From: Streptomyces sp. PH10-H1
GTDB lineage: Bacteria; Actinomycetota; Actinomycetes; Streptomycetales; Streptomycetaceae
Length of the DNA: 64,000 nucleotides
NCBI RefSeq assembly: GCF_030063355.1
Contig: NZ_JASISZ010000012.1
Location: forward strand, 67,818 to 131,817
Reading direction: 5' to 3'
This document shows positions 1 to 9,291 of this stretch, piece by piece. A program made the position numbers and the translations under genes. The notes under the pieces are model-generated. The model saw only the letters and a program-made list of their open reading frames with translations, was not told the origin of the DNA and did not search any database. The first letter of the stretch is position 1; every line of letters starts with the position of its first letter.

Positions 1-2
1 AA

Positions 3-620
3 CGATCCGCCGGGCCGCACGACGCCGTACCGGAGTCGGGGCCCGGGTCCGCGCCGGGGTCCGCGCCGGAATCCGTGCCGGAGCCTCCCGTACGGCGCGG
101 GCGCCGCCGGCTGCTGGCCGGCGTGGTCGTGCTGATCGCCGCCGTCGCCGCGACGCTCGTGGTGGTGCTGCAGCCGCACGACAAGCCGGACGGCACGACG
201 GCCGGCAAAGCGACCGTGAGCCCGACCGGGAGTGCGACGGTGAGCCCGACCGGCCGGCCGACCGGCGCCGTTCCGGCGGCCTTCATCGGCACCTGGCAGG
301 GCAACACCGTCTCCACGAACGGCGTCCCCAACGGCCTCCTGACGGTCATCATCAAGGCGGGCCGGGTCGGCGAGAACGTCGGCGAGAGCAATGTGAATCT
401 GCTGGGCGTGCTCAACTGCGGCGGCACATGGAAGCTGGTGACCGCGACCACCGATGTGCTGGTCTTCGACTCGACGGCCGGTGACCCGGGCGCGACCAGC
501 GGCTGCTCCAAGGGCGCCACGGCGGAACGGCTGACCCTCAAGGACGCCGCGACGGTGACGTACACCACCAACGACTCCGCGGCCGGCCGTCCCAGCGGCG
601 ACCTGAAGAAGATCAAGTAA
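3..620 (+). CDS. 3' part of a membrane-anchored protein, possibly the C-terminus of a Ser/Thr kinase receptor
   Basis: The reading frame is open from the window edge to the stop at 618-620, so the gene starts outside the window. A GTG at 75 is available, but the Pro/Ser/Gly-rich linker upstream of it is in the same frame, which favours a longer protein. The visible part is a low-complexity linker, an Arg cluster, one hydrophobic segment (LLAGVVVLIAAVAATLVVVL), a Thr/Ser/Pro stalk and a roughly 115-residue extracytoplasmic domain with two Cys that could pair. This layout is usual for the extracellular end of streptomycete kinases, and a kinase-like receptor lies next door in convergent orientation 34 bp away. 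No kinase domain is visible here, so the assignment is inference. Confidence 0.6.
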   Translation, partial: RSAGPHDAVPESGPGSAPGSAPESVPEPPVRRGRRRLLAGVVVLIAAVAATLVVVLQPHDKPDGTTAGKATVSPTGSATVSPTGRPTGAVPAAFIGTWQGNTVSTNGVPNGLLTVIIKAGRVGENVGESNVNLLGVLNCGGTWKLVTATTDVLVFDSTAGDPGATSGCSKGATAERLTLKDAATVTYTTNDSAAGRPSGDLKKIK

Positions 621-654
621 CGCGGCTACTGGAAGGTGCACGCCGGCCGACGGG

Positions 655-2181
655 TCAACCGGTGGTCTTGCACAGCTCCTTGGACGGCGCGAACTGGATC
701 TTCCCGTTCACCGAGATCACCGAGTTGACGGTGTAGCACGTGTCGGCCGTCACTGAGCCGGCCGTGAACACCACTGCGGGCTCATTGCCGTTCGGGGTCT
801 TCTGCAGCGGCTCGCCGCCGCCCGGGACCACGGCCCGTACGACATAACCGGCGACCGAAGACGCCTTGGTCGGCATCTTCCACGTGATCTGCACATTCCC
901 GTTGGACTTCACCGCCTGCACGTCCTGCGGCATCAGCCCGGCCAGTTCGGACGCCGGCACCTGCTCGGGGGCGGCGCTCGACGTCGGCCCCGGGCCCGTG
1001 GACGCGGTCGGTGACGGCTTCGGCTTGGGCTTCGAGCCGTTGCCGCGCATGACGAGCGTGACCGTGGTCGCCGCCGCCGCGAACACCACCAGCGCGGTGG
1101 CCGCCGCGATGAGCCGCTTGCGCGACTGCCGCTTGGCCTCGTCCTGCGCCCGCTCGCCCGCCTGCTCGACGGCCGCCTGCTCCTCCGGCGTCAGATCGTC
1201 CGCCGGGTCCCAGCCCGGCAGCGGCGACTCCATCGCCGGTTCCGGCTCCAGCGAGGGCACCTTCGTCGCGGACGACGGGGACAGCAGCGCCCGCAGGGTG
1301 CGGTGCACCTCCGTCAGCGGAGGGCGCCCCTCCGGGTTCGCCGACATCATCCTGCGGACGAGGGTGAGGAGCGGATCCGGTATGTCGTGGCGGTGCGCCG
1401 GGTACGGCAGTTCACCGCGCAGCACCTCCGCGTACAGCGCCGACCAGGAGGTACGGCCGGCGTCCGCGTACGCGGGCTCGCCGTTCAGCAGCGCGTACAG
1501 CGTCGCGCCGAGGCTGTACACATCCGCCGCCGGGCCCGGCTTCTCCCAGCCGAACAGCTCGCGCGGCACGTACATCGGGTCGAAGACCGCGCCCAGTCGC
1601 GGCGCGGAGCGCTGCAGCACCCGCGCGAGGCCGTGGTCGGCGAGCAGCGCGTCGCCGTTCTCGTCGAAGAGGATGTTCGCCGGGCGGACGTCCAGGTGGA
1701 GGACCCCGCGGCGGTGCGCCGAGTGCAGCGCCAGCGCCAGGCGGGTGCCGATGACGATCGTCTCGTCGACCGGGAACGGGCCCGAGTTGGCCAGCTTCGC
1801 GTGCGCGTTCCCGCCGCGGCAGAACTGCTCCACCAGATACGGGCGGTGGTCGGCGGTGAAGCCGGCGTCCTCCACGGTCACCGAACACGGATGCCGGGCG
1901 GCCGCGCCGGCCGACAGCAGTTCGGAGTGCGCGGCCAGCCGCGTGCTCTCGTCGTCGACCGTGGGCGAGAGCAGCTTGACCGCCACTTCCGCGCCGGTCG
2001 CCTCCTCGGCGCACAGCAATACGGTGCTGTGGCGGCCGGTGCCGGCCTGCCGGAGCAGTTTGTAGCCCGGCGGGAGGAGATGCCCCTCCGGCGACGTCTG
2101 CTGGGGTACGGCGACAGAGCCCTCTTTGCTTTCCTGGCTCCCTGTCGCGCTTTGCCCGCGCCTTCCCGGCGTCCGGTCCAC
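655..2181 (-). CDS. Ser/Thr protein kinase-like receptor with FN3-like extracellular domain, variant catalytic motifs
   Basis: This is a membrane kinase of the bacterial eukaryotic-like family. I chose the GTG at 2181 (508 residues) because GGGAGGG lies 5 nt upstream; an upstream GTG at 2211 lacks this. The kinase domain spans about residues 38-310: glycine-loop region AGTGRHS, lysine 69 in VAVKLL, catalytic loop HLDVRPAN (162-169) and DHG at 182-184. Canonical forms are HRDxKPxN and DFG, so the Arg, the catalytic-loop Lys and the Phe are replaced while both Asp and the Asn remain. A hydrophobic span near 360-382 crosses the membrane, followed by a Pro/Ser/Thr stalk and a C-terminal fibronectin III-like domain. 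It is the last gene of a leftward group led by another FN3 protein. Reduced or atypical catalysis is an inference from the motif changes. Confidence 0.85.
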   Translation of the reverse strand: MDRTPGRRGQSATGSQESKEGSVAVPQQTSPEGHLLPPGYKLLRQAGTGRHSTVLLCAEEATGAEVAVKLLSPTVDDESTRLAAHSELLSAGAAARHPCSVTVEDAGFTADHRPYLVEQFCRGGNAHAKLANSGPFPVDETIVIGTRLALALHSAHRRGVLHLDVRPANILFDENGDALLADHGLARVLQRSAPRLGAVFDPMYVPRELFGWEKPGPAADVYSLGATLYALLNGEPAYADAGRTSWSALYAEVLRGELPYPAHRHDIPDPLLTLVRRMMSANPEGRPPLTEVHRTLRALLSPSSATKVPSLEPEPAMESPLPGWDPADDLTPEEQAAVEQAGERAQDEAKRQSRKRLIAAATALVVFAAAATTVTLVMRGNGSKPKPKPSPTASTGPGPTSSAAPEQVPASELAGLMPQDVQAVKSNGNVQITWKMPTKASSVAGYVVRAVVPGGGEPLQKTPNGNEPAVVFTAGSVTADTCYTVNSVISVNGKIQFAPSKELCKTTG

Positions 2182-2276
2182 CGATGCCCTCCCGTGCCTC
2201 ACGCGTCTCACGACAACCTACCGCCTCCGACCCCCCGTCGGGGTCGGCGCCCACGTCCTGCGGCCTGCGGGTGGGG

Positions 2277-4556
2277 TCAACCGCGCCGGAGGCGCAGCGC
2301 GCGGCGGATGCGGTCGCGCCGCGGGATGGTGCTCAGCACGACCCCTTCGATGGCGTCGCAGTGCGCCCAGGCGGCGTCGGCCGACGCGGGGTCGGGGGTG
2401 CGGCCGGCGTAGCCGACCTCGTTCACGAGCCGGGCGAGATCGGGAAGGTGCTCCCCGGCGGCGCCGCCGACGCGGGAGGCGCCGAAGGCGGCGACCTCTT
2501 CCGCGGTGTGCGCACCGGTGGCGGGCAGTCCGATCTCGGTCAGCCGGTCGACGATCTGCTGCCAGGCGCCCAGCACCCGCTGCCGTACGTCGGCGGCGCC
2601 GCGCCGCCGCGCGCGCCGCCGCCAGGGGAGCCAGGCGGCGTAGAGCAGATAGCCGAGGAGGAGGAAGAACACGCCGGCCGGGGCGTAGATCCACCATCGC
2701 GGCCCGGCGGCCGGGGCGGCGACGGTCCGCGGTGTGGCGGCCGCCTTCGGCGGGGCGGTCGGGCGCGGCTGGTCGGTGATCTGCTGGTCGACCGACTTGC
2801 GGTCCTTGGGCTGGCCGGCCGGGGCGACGGAGCTGCCGTCCTTCGACGTGGTGCCCGGCGTGGGATAGAAGGGGACCCAGCCGATGCCCTTGAACTCGAC
2901 CTCGGGCCAGGCGAGCACGTCCTTGCCCGCCACCTGCCAGGTGTCGTCGCCGGTCTTCGTGCCGGGGCGGAAGCCGACCACGACCCGGGAGGGCAGCCCG
3001 AGAGTGCGGGCGAGTACGGCGAAGGAGGCGGCGAACTGCTCGGAGGTGCCGCGCTTGCCCTCGGTGAGGAAGAACTCCAGGCCGCGGTAGGTGTGCCCGG
3101 GGATGGCCCGGGGGTCGAACTCGTAGGAGCCGCGCAGCCAGTCGGCGAGCTTCACGGCCTGCTGGAAGGGGAAGGTACTGCCTTCCGTGGCCTTCGCGGC
3201 GATCTTCGTGAAGGAGGCGACGGACGGGATCGGCTGGTCGGCGGCGTCGGTGCGCGGCAGTTCGACGAGCGCCGGGTCATTGGCGGCGGGCGCGTACTGG
3301 AGCCGCTGGACGTCGTAGACCGGGAGCTGGGACTCGGCGGTGTAGCTGAAGCCGCTCGGCGCCGTCCGGTCGGTGGCGAGGACGCCGCTGGCCGGGTCCA
3401 CCGAGAGAACGGTGTGGTCCGGGAGCGTCACGGCCGAGGGCCGGTCGGCGGCGGGCAGCCAGATGCCGGGCAGCGCCTGGACGGTGAAGCGCTGGGTGAG
3501 CGTCTGCCGCTTGCCCGGGTCGACGCCCGGTTCCGCGGGGACACGGCCACCGGTGCGGCTCAACTTGGCGGTGCTGGACCAGGTGGTGCCGTTGTACGTG
3601 TCCAGTACGGCCAGCCGGTAGTTGGTCTCGGCCGTGGAGTGGACGGTGAAGACCTTCGCGTCACCACTGCGCATCAGGGCCGCGACCTGGTCGAGCGGAC
3701 TGATGGATTCCGGGTGGACGGTGGGCGGGGTGATCGCGTCACGGGGGTCGTACGAGGCGCCGATCCCGGGCAGGTTGGGCCCGGTCAGCGCGGCGACGAG
3801 GGTGAGGCCGAGGACGATCGGCAGTCCGAGCGCCAGGCCGCGCGGCGAGAGACGTACCCGCGAGCGGATCAGCGCCAGCAGCGCGGTGAGCGCGGCCAGC
3901 GCGGCGGCGGCGGCGTAGTTGGAGCCGGGGCCGTCCACCCCGAGTACCAGCGGGAAGCCGAAGGCGAGCACCGCGGGCAGTGCGGGGAGCAGCGGGGTGC
4001 GGGTGCGCAGGGCGAGTTCGGCGCTGGCGAAGGCGGCGAGCCACAGCACGGCGTGCGGCAGGACGAGCAGCCGGGCCTCGCCGGGGACGGGAAGGATCGT
4101 GGTCAGGATGGCGTGCGGGGCGTCGAGGAGTGCGGGCCAGATGGCGCGCGGACCGCCCGCCCGGAACATCGTCAGCCAGACCGTGCCCACCCAGGCGGCG
4201 GTGGTCAGGACGAGCGACGGCCAGAGCGGTGAGATACGGCCCTTGCGGGACAGCACACCCGACAGCGCGGCGGACAGCGCCACCGGCGCGAGGACGGAGA
4301 CCGTGAGGACCGGCAGCAGGTCCCGGGTGGTGAACACCCGGTGGAAGCCGAACCCGGAGGCGGCGAGCAGCGCGGCCACGGGCAGCAGCGACCACAGCCG
4401 GCGGGCGCGGCCGAGGCCGTCGCCGCCGGACGCGGCCGGGGTCTTCGGGCGTTCCGCGCTCGGGCCGGTGGGCGCGGGCGCGGCCCAGTCCCAGTTCGGG
4501 CCGCCGCCCTGCGGTGGCAGCGGCGCGGTGCGCGCGGGGCGCGTGGTGGCACTCAA
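2277..4556 (-). CDS. TgpA-type membrane protein with transglutaminase-like fold lacking the Cys-His-Asp triad
   Basis: The 759-residue protein has the TgpA layout: a cytoplasmic Pro-rich N-terminus, a bundle of membrane helices (about 55-260), a large extracytoplasmic transglutaminase-like region (about 300-590), one more membrane helix (about 620-645) and a cytoplasmic DUF4129-like tail. In active members the core carries GxCxxxA, HxW and DxTP. Here the matching positions read TSEQFA (Ser505), VLAWPEV (Leu548) and FYPTPG (Tyr564), so Cys, His and Asp are all replaced while the scaffold is intact. The start overlaps the DUF58 stop (ATGA). MoxR-DUF58-TgpA is a recurrent actinobacterial module whose function is poorly defined. 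A binding or structural role for this fold is inference. Confidence 0.88.
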   Translation of the reverse strand: MSATTRPARTAPLPPQGGGPNWDWAAPAPTGPSAERPKTPAASGGDGLGRARRLWSLLPVAALLAASGFGFHRVFTTRDLLPVLTVSVLAPVALSAALSGVLSRKGRISPLWPSLVLTTAAWVGTVWLTMFRAGGPRAIWPALLDAPHAILTTILPVPGEARLLVLPHAVLWLAAFASAELALRTRTPLLPALPAVLAFGFPLVLGVDGPGSNYAAAAALAALTALLALIRSRVRLSPRGLALGLPIVLGLTLVAALTGPNLPGIGASYDPRDAITPPTVHPESISPLDQVAALMRSGDAKVFTVHSTAETNYRLAVLDTYNGTTWSSTAKLSRTGGRVPAEPGVDPGKRQTLTQRFTVQALPGIWLPAADRPSAVTLPDHTVLSVDPASGVLATDRTAPSGFSYTAESQLPVYDVQRLQYAPAANDPALVELPRTDAADQPIPSVASFTKIAAKATEGSTFPFQQAVKLADWLRGSYEFDPRAIPGHTYRGLEFFLTEGKRGTSEQFAASFAVLARTLGLPSRVVVGFRPGTKTGDDTWQVAGKDVLAWPEVEFKGIGWVPFYPTPGTTSKDGSSVAPAGQPKDRKSVDQQITDQPRPTAPPKAAATPRTVAAPAAGPRWWIYAPAGVFFLLLGYLLYAAWLPWRRRARRRGAADVRQRVLGAWQQIVDRLTEIGLPATGAHTAEEVAAFGASRVGGAAGEHLPDLARLVNEVGYAGRTPDPASADAAWAHCDAIEGVVLSTIPRRDRIRRALRLRRG

Positions 4557-5755
4557 CGGACGGCCTCCCAGCGCCAGCCGGCCAGCAGGGCGTCCAGGGA
4601 CGCGATGTGCAGTTGAGGTACGTCGACGGTGGCGCTCGAAACACCCTGCGCGTCGGGCGCGGTCCTGTCCTCGCCGGCCCGGATCATCGTCACCCGGTCG
4701 AAGCGCCGCCGGACCCGGCCGAGCGCCGTCAGGCCGTCGGTGTCGCCGGTGCCGGTGATGACGACGAGCGATCCGCCGCCCCGGTGGTGCTCCAGGCCGT
4801 CGAAGGCCGGGGCCGCCGACTTCCGGTCGGAGCGGCCGATGAGGGCGAGCCGGTCGAGCAGCGCGTCGGCGTCGTTGCCCGAGCCGTCGGTGTGCAGGAC
4901 CGGGCCCGCCTCGCTGACCACGTGCACCGGGAAGTTGGAGCGGGCGGCGGCGTACGCGATGGATGCCGCCGCGTCGACGGCCAGCTCGAAGTCGTCCTCC
5001 GAGGCGTACGCTCCGGGCCGGGTGTCTAGGACCAGCGTGGTGTGGGGCAGCGATACGTCGACCATCTGCCGGACCATGAGGGTGCCGGTACGGGCGGTGG
5101 AGCGCCAGTGCACCCGGCGCAGGTCGTCGCCCAGTACGTATTCGCGCAGCGCGTGGAAGGTCAGCGATCCGTCGTCGGCGGTGTCGGAGGTCGGGCCCTC
5201 GACATGGTGTGCCTTGCCGGACGGCAGCACCGGCAGCAGGCAGATGCGGGGGCGTACGACGAGGGTGTCGGCGGTTCCGTAGGAACGGATCCGGCGCGCG
5301 AGTCCGAGCGGGTCGGTACGTTCCAGCCGCAGCGGTCCGACCGTGATCCGGCCCCGCCGGGAGGTCGGCAGCGCGTAGTGCAATTCCTGTGCGTCACCCG
5401 CGCGCAGCACCGGCACGTCCATGGTGAGCGGCTCGTCGCCGCACATGTCCGTGGCGCGCAGGCCGCGCCGGGTGCGGGTGCCGGTGTTGGTGAGCGTGAC
5501 GATGCCGTCGGCGGAGTCGCCCCGGCCGACCTTGCGCGGCGCGATCCGGCGTTCCGCGGCCAGTTGCGGCCTGGGCAGCGTCCAGACGACGGCCGCGACG
5601 ACCGCGGCCAGGCACGTCAGCCCGAGCGCGGCTGCCTCTCCGTACCCGTACCCGTACCCGGCGGCCAGCAGGGCGGCGCCGGCCAGCAGCGTGCCCCAGC
5701 CGGTGGCGGACAGCGGGCCGGCGCTCGTCCGGCGGACGACAGCGGCCTCGCGCAT
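4553..5755 (-). CDS. DUF58 domain membrane protein of the MoxR-DUF58-TgpA module
   Basis: The protein has 400 residues. Two adjacent hydrophobic segments near residues 17-60 anchor it, followed by a beta-rich region and the DUF58 signature: an RxY.xGDdlrrIHWrstA-type stretch (here EYVLGDDLRRVHWRSTAR) and a vWA-like C-terminal half with LVLDTRPG. DUF58 proteins are usually encoded beside MoxR ATPases and are thought to be chaperone substrates or partners, using a vWA-type metal site. Its start codon shares one base with the moxR stop (TGATG) and its stop overlaps the next gene, so the four genes are translationally coupled. Confidence 0.9.
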   Translation of the reverse strand: MREAAVVRRTSAGPLSATGWGTLLAGAALLAAGYGYGYGEAAALGLTCLAAVVAAVVWTLPRPQLAAERRIAPRKVGRGDSADGIVTLTNTGTRTRRGLRATDMCGDEPLTMDVPVLRAGDAQELHYALPTSRRGRITVGPLRLERTDPLGLARRIRSYGTADTLVVRPRICLLPVLPSGKAHHVEGPTSDTADDGSLTFHALREYVLGDDLRRVHWRSTARTGTLMVRQMVDVSLPHTTLVLDTRPGAYASEDDFELAVDAAASIAYAAARSNFPVHVVSEAGPVLHTDGSGNDADALLDRLALIGRSDRKSAAPAFDGLEHHRGGGSLVVITGTGDTDGLTALGRVRRRFDRVTMIRAGEDRTAPDAQGVSSATVDVPQLHIASLDALLAGWRWEAVR

Positions 5756-6747
5756 CAGACGCGCGCCCCGCCGGCCGCCTGCGGAACCGGCACCGTCGCC
5801 AGGACCTCGGCGATGACGTCCGCGCCCGTCCGGCCGCTCAACTCGGCCTCCGGGGTGAGGATCAGCCGGTGCGCGAGCACGTGCACCGCGAGCGCCTTGA
5901 CGTCCTCGGGCAGCGCGTAGCCGCGCGACAGCGAGGCGGCCCGCACCCGGATGGCGCGCAGCAGTGCCACGGATCCGCGCGGGGACGCGCCCAGCCGGAC
6001 GTCGGGCAGCGAACGGGTCGCAGCGACGATCCGCACGATGTAGTCGTAGAGCTGCTCGGCGACCTGCACCTGCGTCGCCACCTGGATGAACTCGGCGATG
6101 TGGTGCGAGGAGGCGATCGTGGAGAGCGCGTCGGGCGTCGCGTTGGCGGCGGAGCCCGTGAGGACCGCGACCTCGGAGGCGTGGTCCGGGTAGCCGACCG
6201 TGACGCGCATCAGGAAGCGGTCGAGCTGTGCTTCCGGCAGCGCGTAGGTGCCGCCCATGTCCACCGAGTTCTGCGTGGCGAGCACCATGAAGGGGCGCGG
6301 CACCGGATGGGTCTTGCCGTCGGCGGTGACCCGGCGCTCCTCCATGACCTCCAGCATCGCCGACTGCGTCTTCGGCGAGGCACGGTTGATCTCGTCGCCG
6401 AGCACGATGTTCGCGAAGACCGGTCCCGGCAGGAAGTCGAAGGTGCCGGTGTTCTGCCGGTAGATCGTCACGCCGGTGATGTCGGACGGCAGCAGGTCGG
6501 GGGTGAACTGCACCCGCGCGAAGTTCGCCTCGATGGAAGCGGCCAGGCAGCGTGCCAGCGTCGTCTTACCGGTGCCGGGAACGTCCTCGATCAGCAGGTG
6601 CCCTTCGGCGAACAGGCAGGTCAGCGCCAGCTCGACGGTGCTGCGCTTGCCCTTGACGACGCGCTCGATGTTGTCCCCGAGGGCGTGGAAACACTGGGCG
6701 AAGAGCGCGACGGCGTCGTTCTGCTGGTACTGGGGAGGAACGCTCAT
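5755..6747 (-). CDS. MoxR-family AAA+ ATPase
   Basis: The 330-residue protein is a complete MoxR-type AAA+ ATPase. Walker A is DVPGTGKT (55-62), Walker B is LGDEINRA near 115-122, sensor 1 is LATQNS and the sensor-2/lid region is LGASPRGSVAL. MoxR proteins act as cytoplasmic chaperones that remodel or activate vWA-domain partners, which fits the coupled DUF58 gene. The gene begins 40 bp after the stop of the FN3-domain gene and no terminator is visible between them, so it is probably co-transcribed from the promoter near 9.13 kb. Confidence 0.94.
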   Translation of the reverse strand: MSVPPQYQQNDAVALFAQCFHALGDNIERVVKGKRSTVELALTCLFAEGHLLIEDVPGTGKTTLARCLAASIEANFARVQFTPDLLPSDITGVTIYRQNTGTFDFLPGPVFANIVLGDEINRASPKTQSAMLEVMEERRVTADGKTHPVPRPFMVLATQNSVDMGGTYALPEAQLDRFLMRVTVGYPDHASEVAVLTGSAANATPDALSTIASSHHIAEFIQVATQVQVAEQLYDYIVRIVAATRSLPDVRLGASPRGSVALLRAIRVRAASLSRGYALPEDVKALAVHVLAHRLILTPEAELSGRTGADVIAEVLATVPVPQAAGGARV

Positions 6748-6787
6748 GACTCGCTCGCACTTCGGTCGTTGGTGGTGGGGAGGGGGG

Positions 6788-9064
6788 TCACGAGCAATCC
6801 CAGACGTTGGAGTTGTTGCGCGAGTCCAGGTAGACGTCGGCTACGTAGCCGTTGCCGTAACTGGAGGAGATCTTGCCCCAGATGTTGCTGGTGACGCCGC
6901 TGACGTCGTGGCTCACCGATTCGCCCGCGATCTTGCAGTGGACGGTGACCGCGCTCTGGTAGTACGCCGGGAACAGGCCGGCCCTCCCGCCGGTGGAGGT
7001 GCTGGGATCCGTACGGATGGCGAGCTGGGACGCGCTGTTGTTGTTGTGGGTGATGTTCATCGTCTGGTTCGGCGGCGTCAGGTCGATCGTGCCGCTCGTC
7101 GAGGCGCCCGAGCCCGCCGCGTTCTTGGTGCTCACCGAGACGTTGTACTGCTGGCTGTTCTGCAGTCCGGTGACCGAGTGGCTGGTGCTCTGGGTGCTCG
7201 AACTGCCGCCCGGCCACGTCACCGTGTAGGTGACGCCGGACGAGCCCGAGGGCGCCGTCCAGCTGACTGTCGCGCCGTGCCCGCCGGTGTGGTTGCTGAC
7301 GTCGAGGCTCTGCGGGGCGCCCGGGGCGACGCACGGGCGGACGGGCGCCGAGGCCTGGGACTCCTTGCTCGCCGCACCGGCCGCGTACTCCGCGACGACC
7401 GTGTAGCTGTACTGCGTGCCGCAGGAACCGCCGTTGACCTGGAAGGTGAACGGGCCGTTCGGGCCTGCCTCGGAGGGGGTCGCGGTCTGGCCGCCGGCCA
7501 GTCCCTTGAGGACGTACCGCTTGGGGGTGAGCCCGGAGGCCGGCTGGAAGGTCAGCGTGATGGTGCCGGCGCCGGACTGGGCCTGCGGGGTGCCGGGGGT
7601 CTGCGGTTCCGGGCAGCCCGCTTGCCAGTTGATGGCGCAGTTCTTGCCCGGGGAGGGCGGCGGCGCCTTCGTCGGAGTGGGGGTCGGCGTCGGAGTGGGT
7701 GTGTGGGTGGGTCCGTGGCTGTTGCCAGGATCTTGGCGGGCCGGCGGCCGCGACTGGCCGGTCGGGTGCGCCGAGGGCACGTTGTCCTCGACGGGCTTGT
7801 CGTTCTTCTTCCGGGCCGTCGGCACGTTGTCCGTGTACTTGCCGATGGTGTGGACGTCGCCGCCCGCGTTGATGACGGCGGCGGAGCGGTTGTTCTGGTC
7901 GTTGACCCACAGCAGGCCGTTGCGGACGAAGAGTTCGAGGTCGCCGGCCTTCTTCGTCACGCTCACCGAGTCCTGGAACGCCGAGGACTCGGTGTCGTAG
8001 ACGAGCAGGCTGCCGGTGGTCCCGTCCGGGATGTACACCTTCTTGCCCAGCACCTGCGGTGCGCCCAGCGCGTGCCCCTGGATCGGCACCTTCGCGTTGA
8101 TCGACTGGCCGCTCTTGACGTCGACGAGCGCGAGCGCGCCGCTGTCGGACGCGAGGACCGGCACCATGGGGCTGTCGGTCGCGGCGGGCACCAGGATCTT
8201 CACCGGGGCGGAGTCGTTGATCCCGCCCTGCAGGTTGAAGGTCTGCTGGGTGCCCGCGACGGAGAGCACCTTGGTGACGGCATCGGTGCGGTCGGTCACG
8301 ACCGGCTGACCCTGCGCCAGGGTGAGGACGAGATCGTGGTCCGGGGCGGCGACCTTCACCTCGGCGCTCTTCGCCCCGTTCACGAACGGTACGACGGTGC
8401 CCTTGCCGGGCAGCGGCACCCACAGGGTGCCCTGGGCGTCGACGGCGGCGGCGCCCAGCCCCGGGCCGAGTTCGACCTTGTCGCCTGTGGGGGTCGTCAG
8501 CGCCGGGTCGATCCGCTGGACCGTGCCCTTCGCCGCGTCGACGATGTACGCGTACGTGCCGCCGGAGACGAGCTGCAGGCCACTGGTCCCGTAGCTCGTC
8601 GACTGCTCGGCGGTGAGCTGCGAGGGGTCGACCCTGACGACCTTGCCGGTCTTCTTGTCGAGGACGAGAACGGTCTTGCCGTCCTGCGCGATCGTCACCG
8701 CGTGGCCGTTCATGCCCGGCAGCTTGACCTTGCCGTCCACATCGCCCGTCAGGCCGTTGGCGTGGGTGGCCTCGCCCGTGCCGCTGCTGCCCAGCCAGGC
8801 ACCGATGTCGGAGAGCTGCGGGATCGAGCCGGAGGCGCCGACGCCGACCGCGACCGAGGTGGCGATGAGGGCGCCGACCGCGCCGATCGCCAGATAGCCG
8901 GTGCTGCGGTTCCGCGTGGGGCGCATCGTCGCCCAGACCGCTGAGGCGGCGGTGCCCGCGCGCTGCTTCAGCACAGCCCCGCGAGCCGGTGCCGGCGCCG
9001 CGGCAGATGTCTCTTCGCTGAGCCTGCGCGGGCGCAGCCCCCTCGTCGATCCGGCCCCCGACAT
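6788..9064 (-). CDS. Large membrane-anchored protein with beta-propeller-like repeats and FN3 domains
   Basis: ATG at 9064 is preferred over the in-frame TTG at 9088, giving 758 residues. After a basic cytoplasmic N-terminus there is one membrane segment (about 60-80, YLAIGAVGALIATSVAVGVG). Residues about 110-400 form repeated short strands with motifs such as VLDKKTGKVVRVD and TLWVPLPGKGTVVPF, resembling a six-bladed propeller. A Thr/Pro low-complexity linker near 455-475 leads to two fibronectin III-like domains (about 490-660) and a Cys-containing C-terminal domain. It heads the operon with moxR, DUF58, TgpA-like and kinase genes, so it may be the surface sensor or scaffold of that module. 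The function is unknown and the domain calls come from pattern only. Confidence 0.85.
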   Translation of the reverse strand: MSGAGSTRGLRPRRLSEETSAAAPAPARGAVLKQRAGTAASAVWATMRPTRNRSTGYLAIGAVGALIATSVAVGVGASGSIPQLSDIGAWLGSSGTGEATHANGLTGDVDGKVKLPGMNGHAVTIAQDGKTVLVLDKKTGKVVRVDPSQLTAEQSTSYGTSGLQLVSGGTYAYIVDAAKGTVQRIDPALTTPTGDKVELGPGLGAAAVDAQGTLWVPLPGKGTVVPFVNGAKSAEVKVAAPDHDLVLTLAQGQPVVTDRTDAVTKVLSVAGTQQTFNLQGGINDSAPVKILVPAATDSPMVPVLASDSGALALVDVKSGQSINAKVPIQGHALGAPQVLGKKVYIPDGTTGSLLVYDTESSAFQDSVSVTKKAGDLELFVRNGLLWVNDQNNRSAAVINAGGDVHTIGKYTDNVPTARKKNDKPVEDNVPSAHPTGQSRPPARQDPGNSHGPTHTPTPTPTPTPTKAPPPSPGKNCAINWQAGCPEPQTPGTPQAQSGAGTITLTFQPASGLTPKRYVLKGLAGGQTATPSEAGPNGPFTFQVNGGSCGTQYSYTVVAEYAAGAASKESQASAPVRPCVAPGAPQSLDVSNHTGGHGATVSWTAPSGSSGVTYTVTWPGGSSSTQSTSHSVTGLQNSQQYNVSVSTKNAAGSGASTSGTIDLTPPNQTMNITHNNNSASQLAIRTDPSTSTGGRAGLFPAYYQSAVTVHCKIAGESVSHDVSGVTSNIWGKISSSYGNGYVADVYLDSRNNSNVWDCS

Positions 9065-9114
9065 ATCCAACCCCGTCCCGCAATACAAGCTGTCGTTCGA
9101 GCATTTCTCGTGAG

Positions 9115-9149
9115 ACTGCAGATTATCGCTCGCGCAAGTGATGTGTCAG
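9115..9149 (-). promoter_or_regulatory. Vegetative-type promoter of the FN3-moxR-DUF58-TgpA-kinase operon
   Basis: Reading leftward, CTGACA at 9149-9144 and GATAAT at 9127-9122 are separated by 16 bp. Each differs from the TTGACA/TATAAT consensus at one position, which is unusually good for this genome. Transcription would start near 9115, about 50 nt before the ATG at 9064. Confidence 0.6.
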
Positions 9150-9291
9150 GGGCGCCGGGCACGCCGTGACAAGCATGTGACGCGACACACGGCGGCTGTT
9201 CATGTGCTGCCCAGGCCCGGCCGTGGCTTGTCGGGAGCCTGGCGTACGCTGAGCGGGTCCGTCTTGTACCCCTTCGGAAGGGACAGCCCCG

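Noticed and set aside
866..2779. Long Arg/Pro/Ala-rich frames on the plus strand opposite the kinase and TgpA genes
   Set aside because: They are antisense shadows of high-GC genes with no ribosome site or recognisable domain.
9226..9250. Promoter for mqnC from TTGTCG and TACGCT
   Set aside because: The spacer is only 11 bp; TACGCT could be a -10 but no proper -35 is visible.
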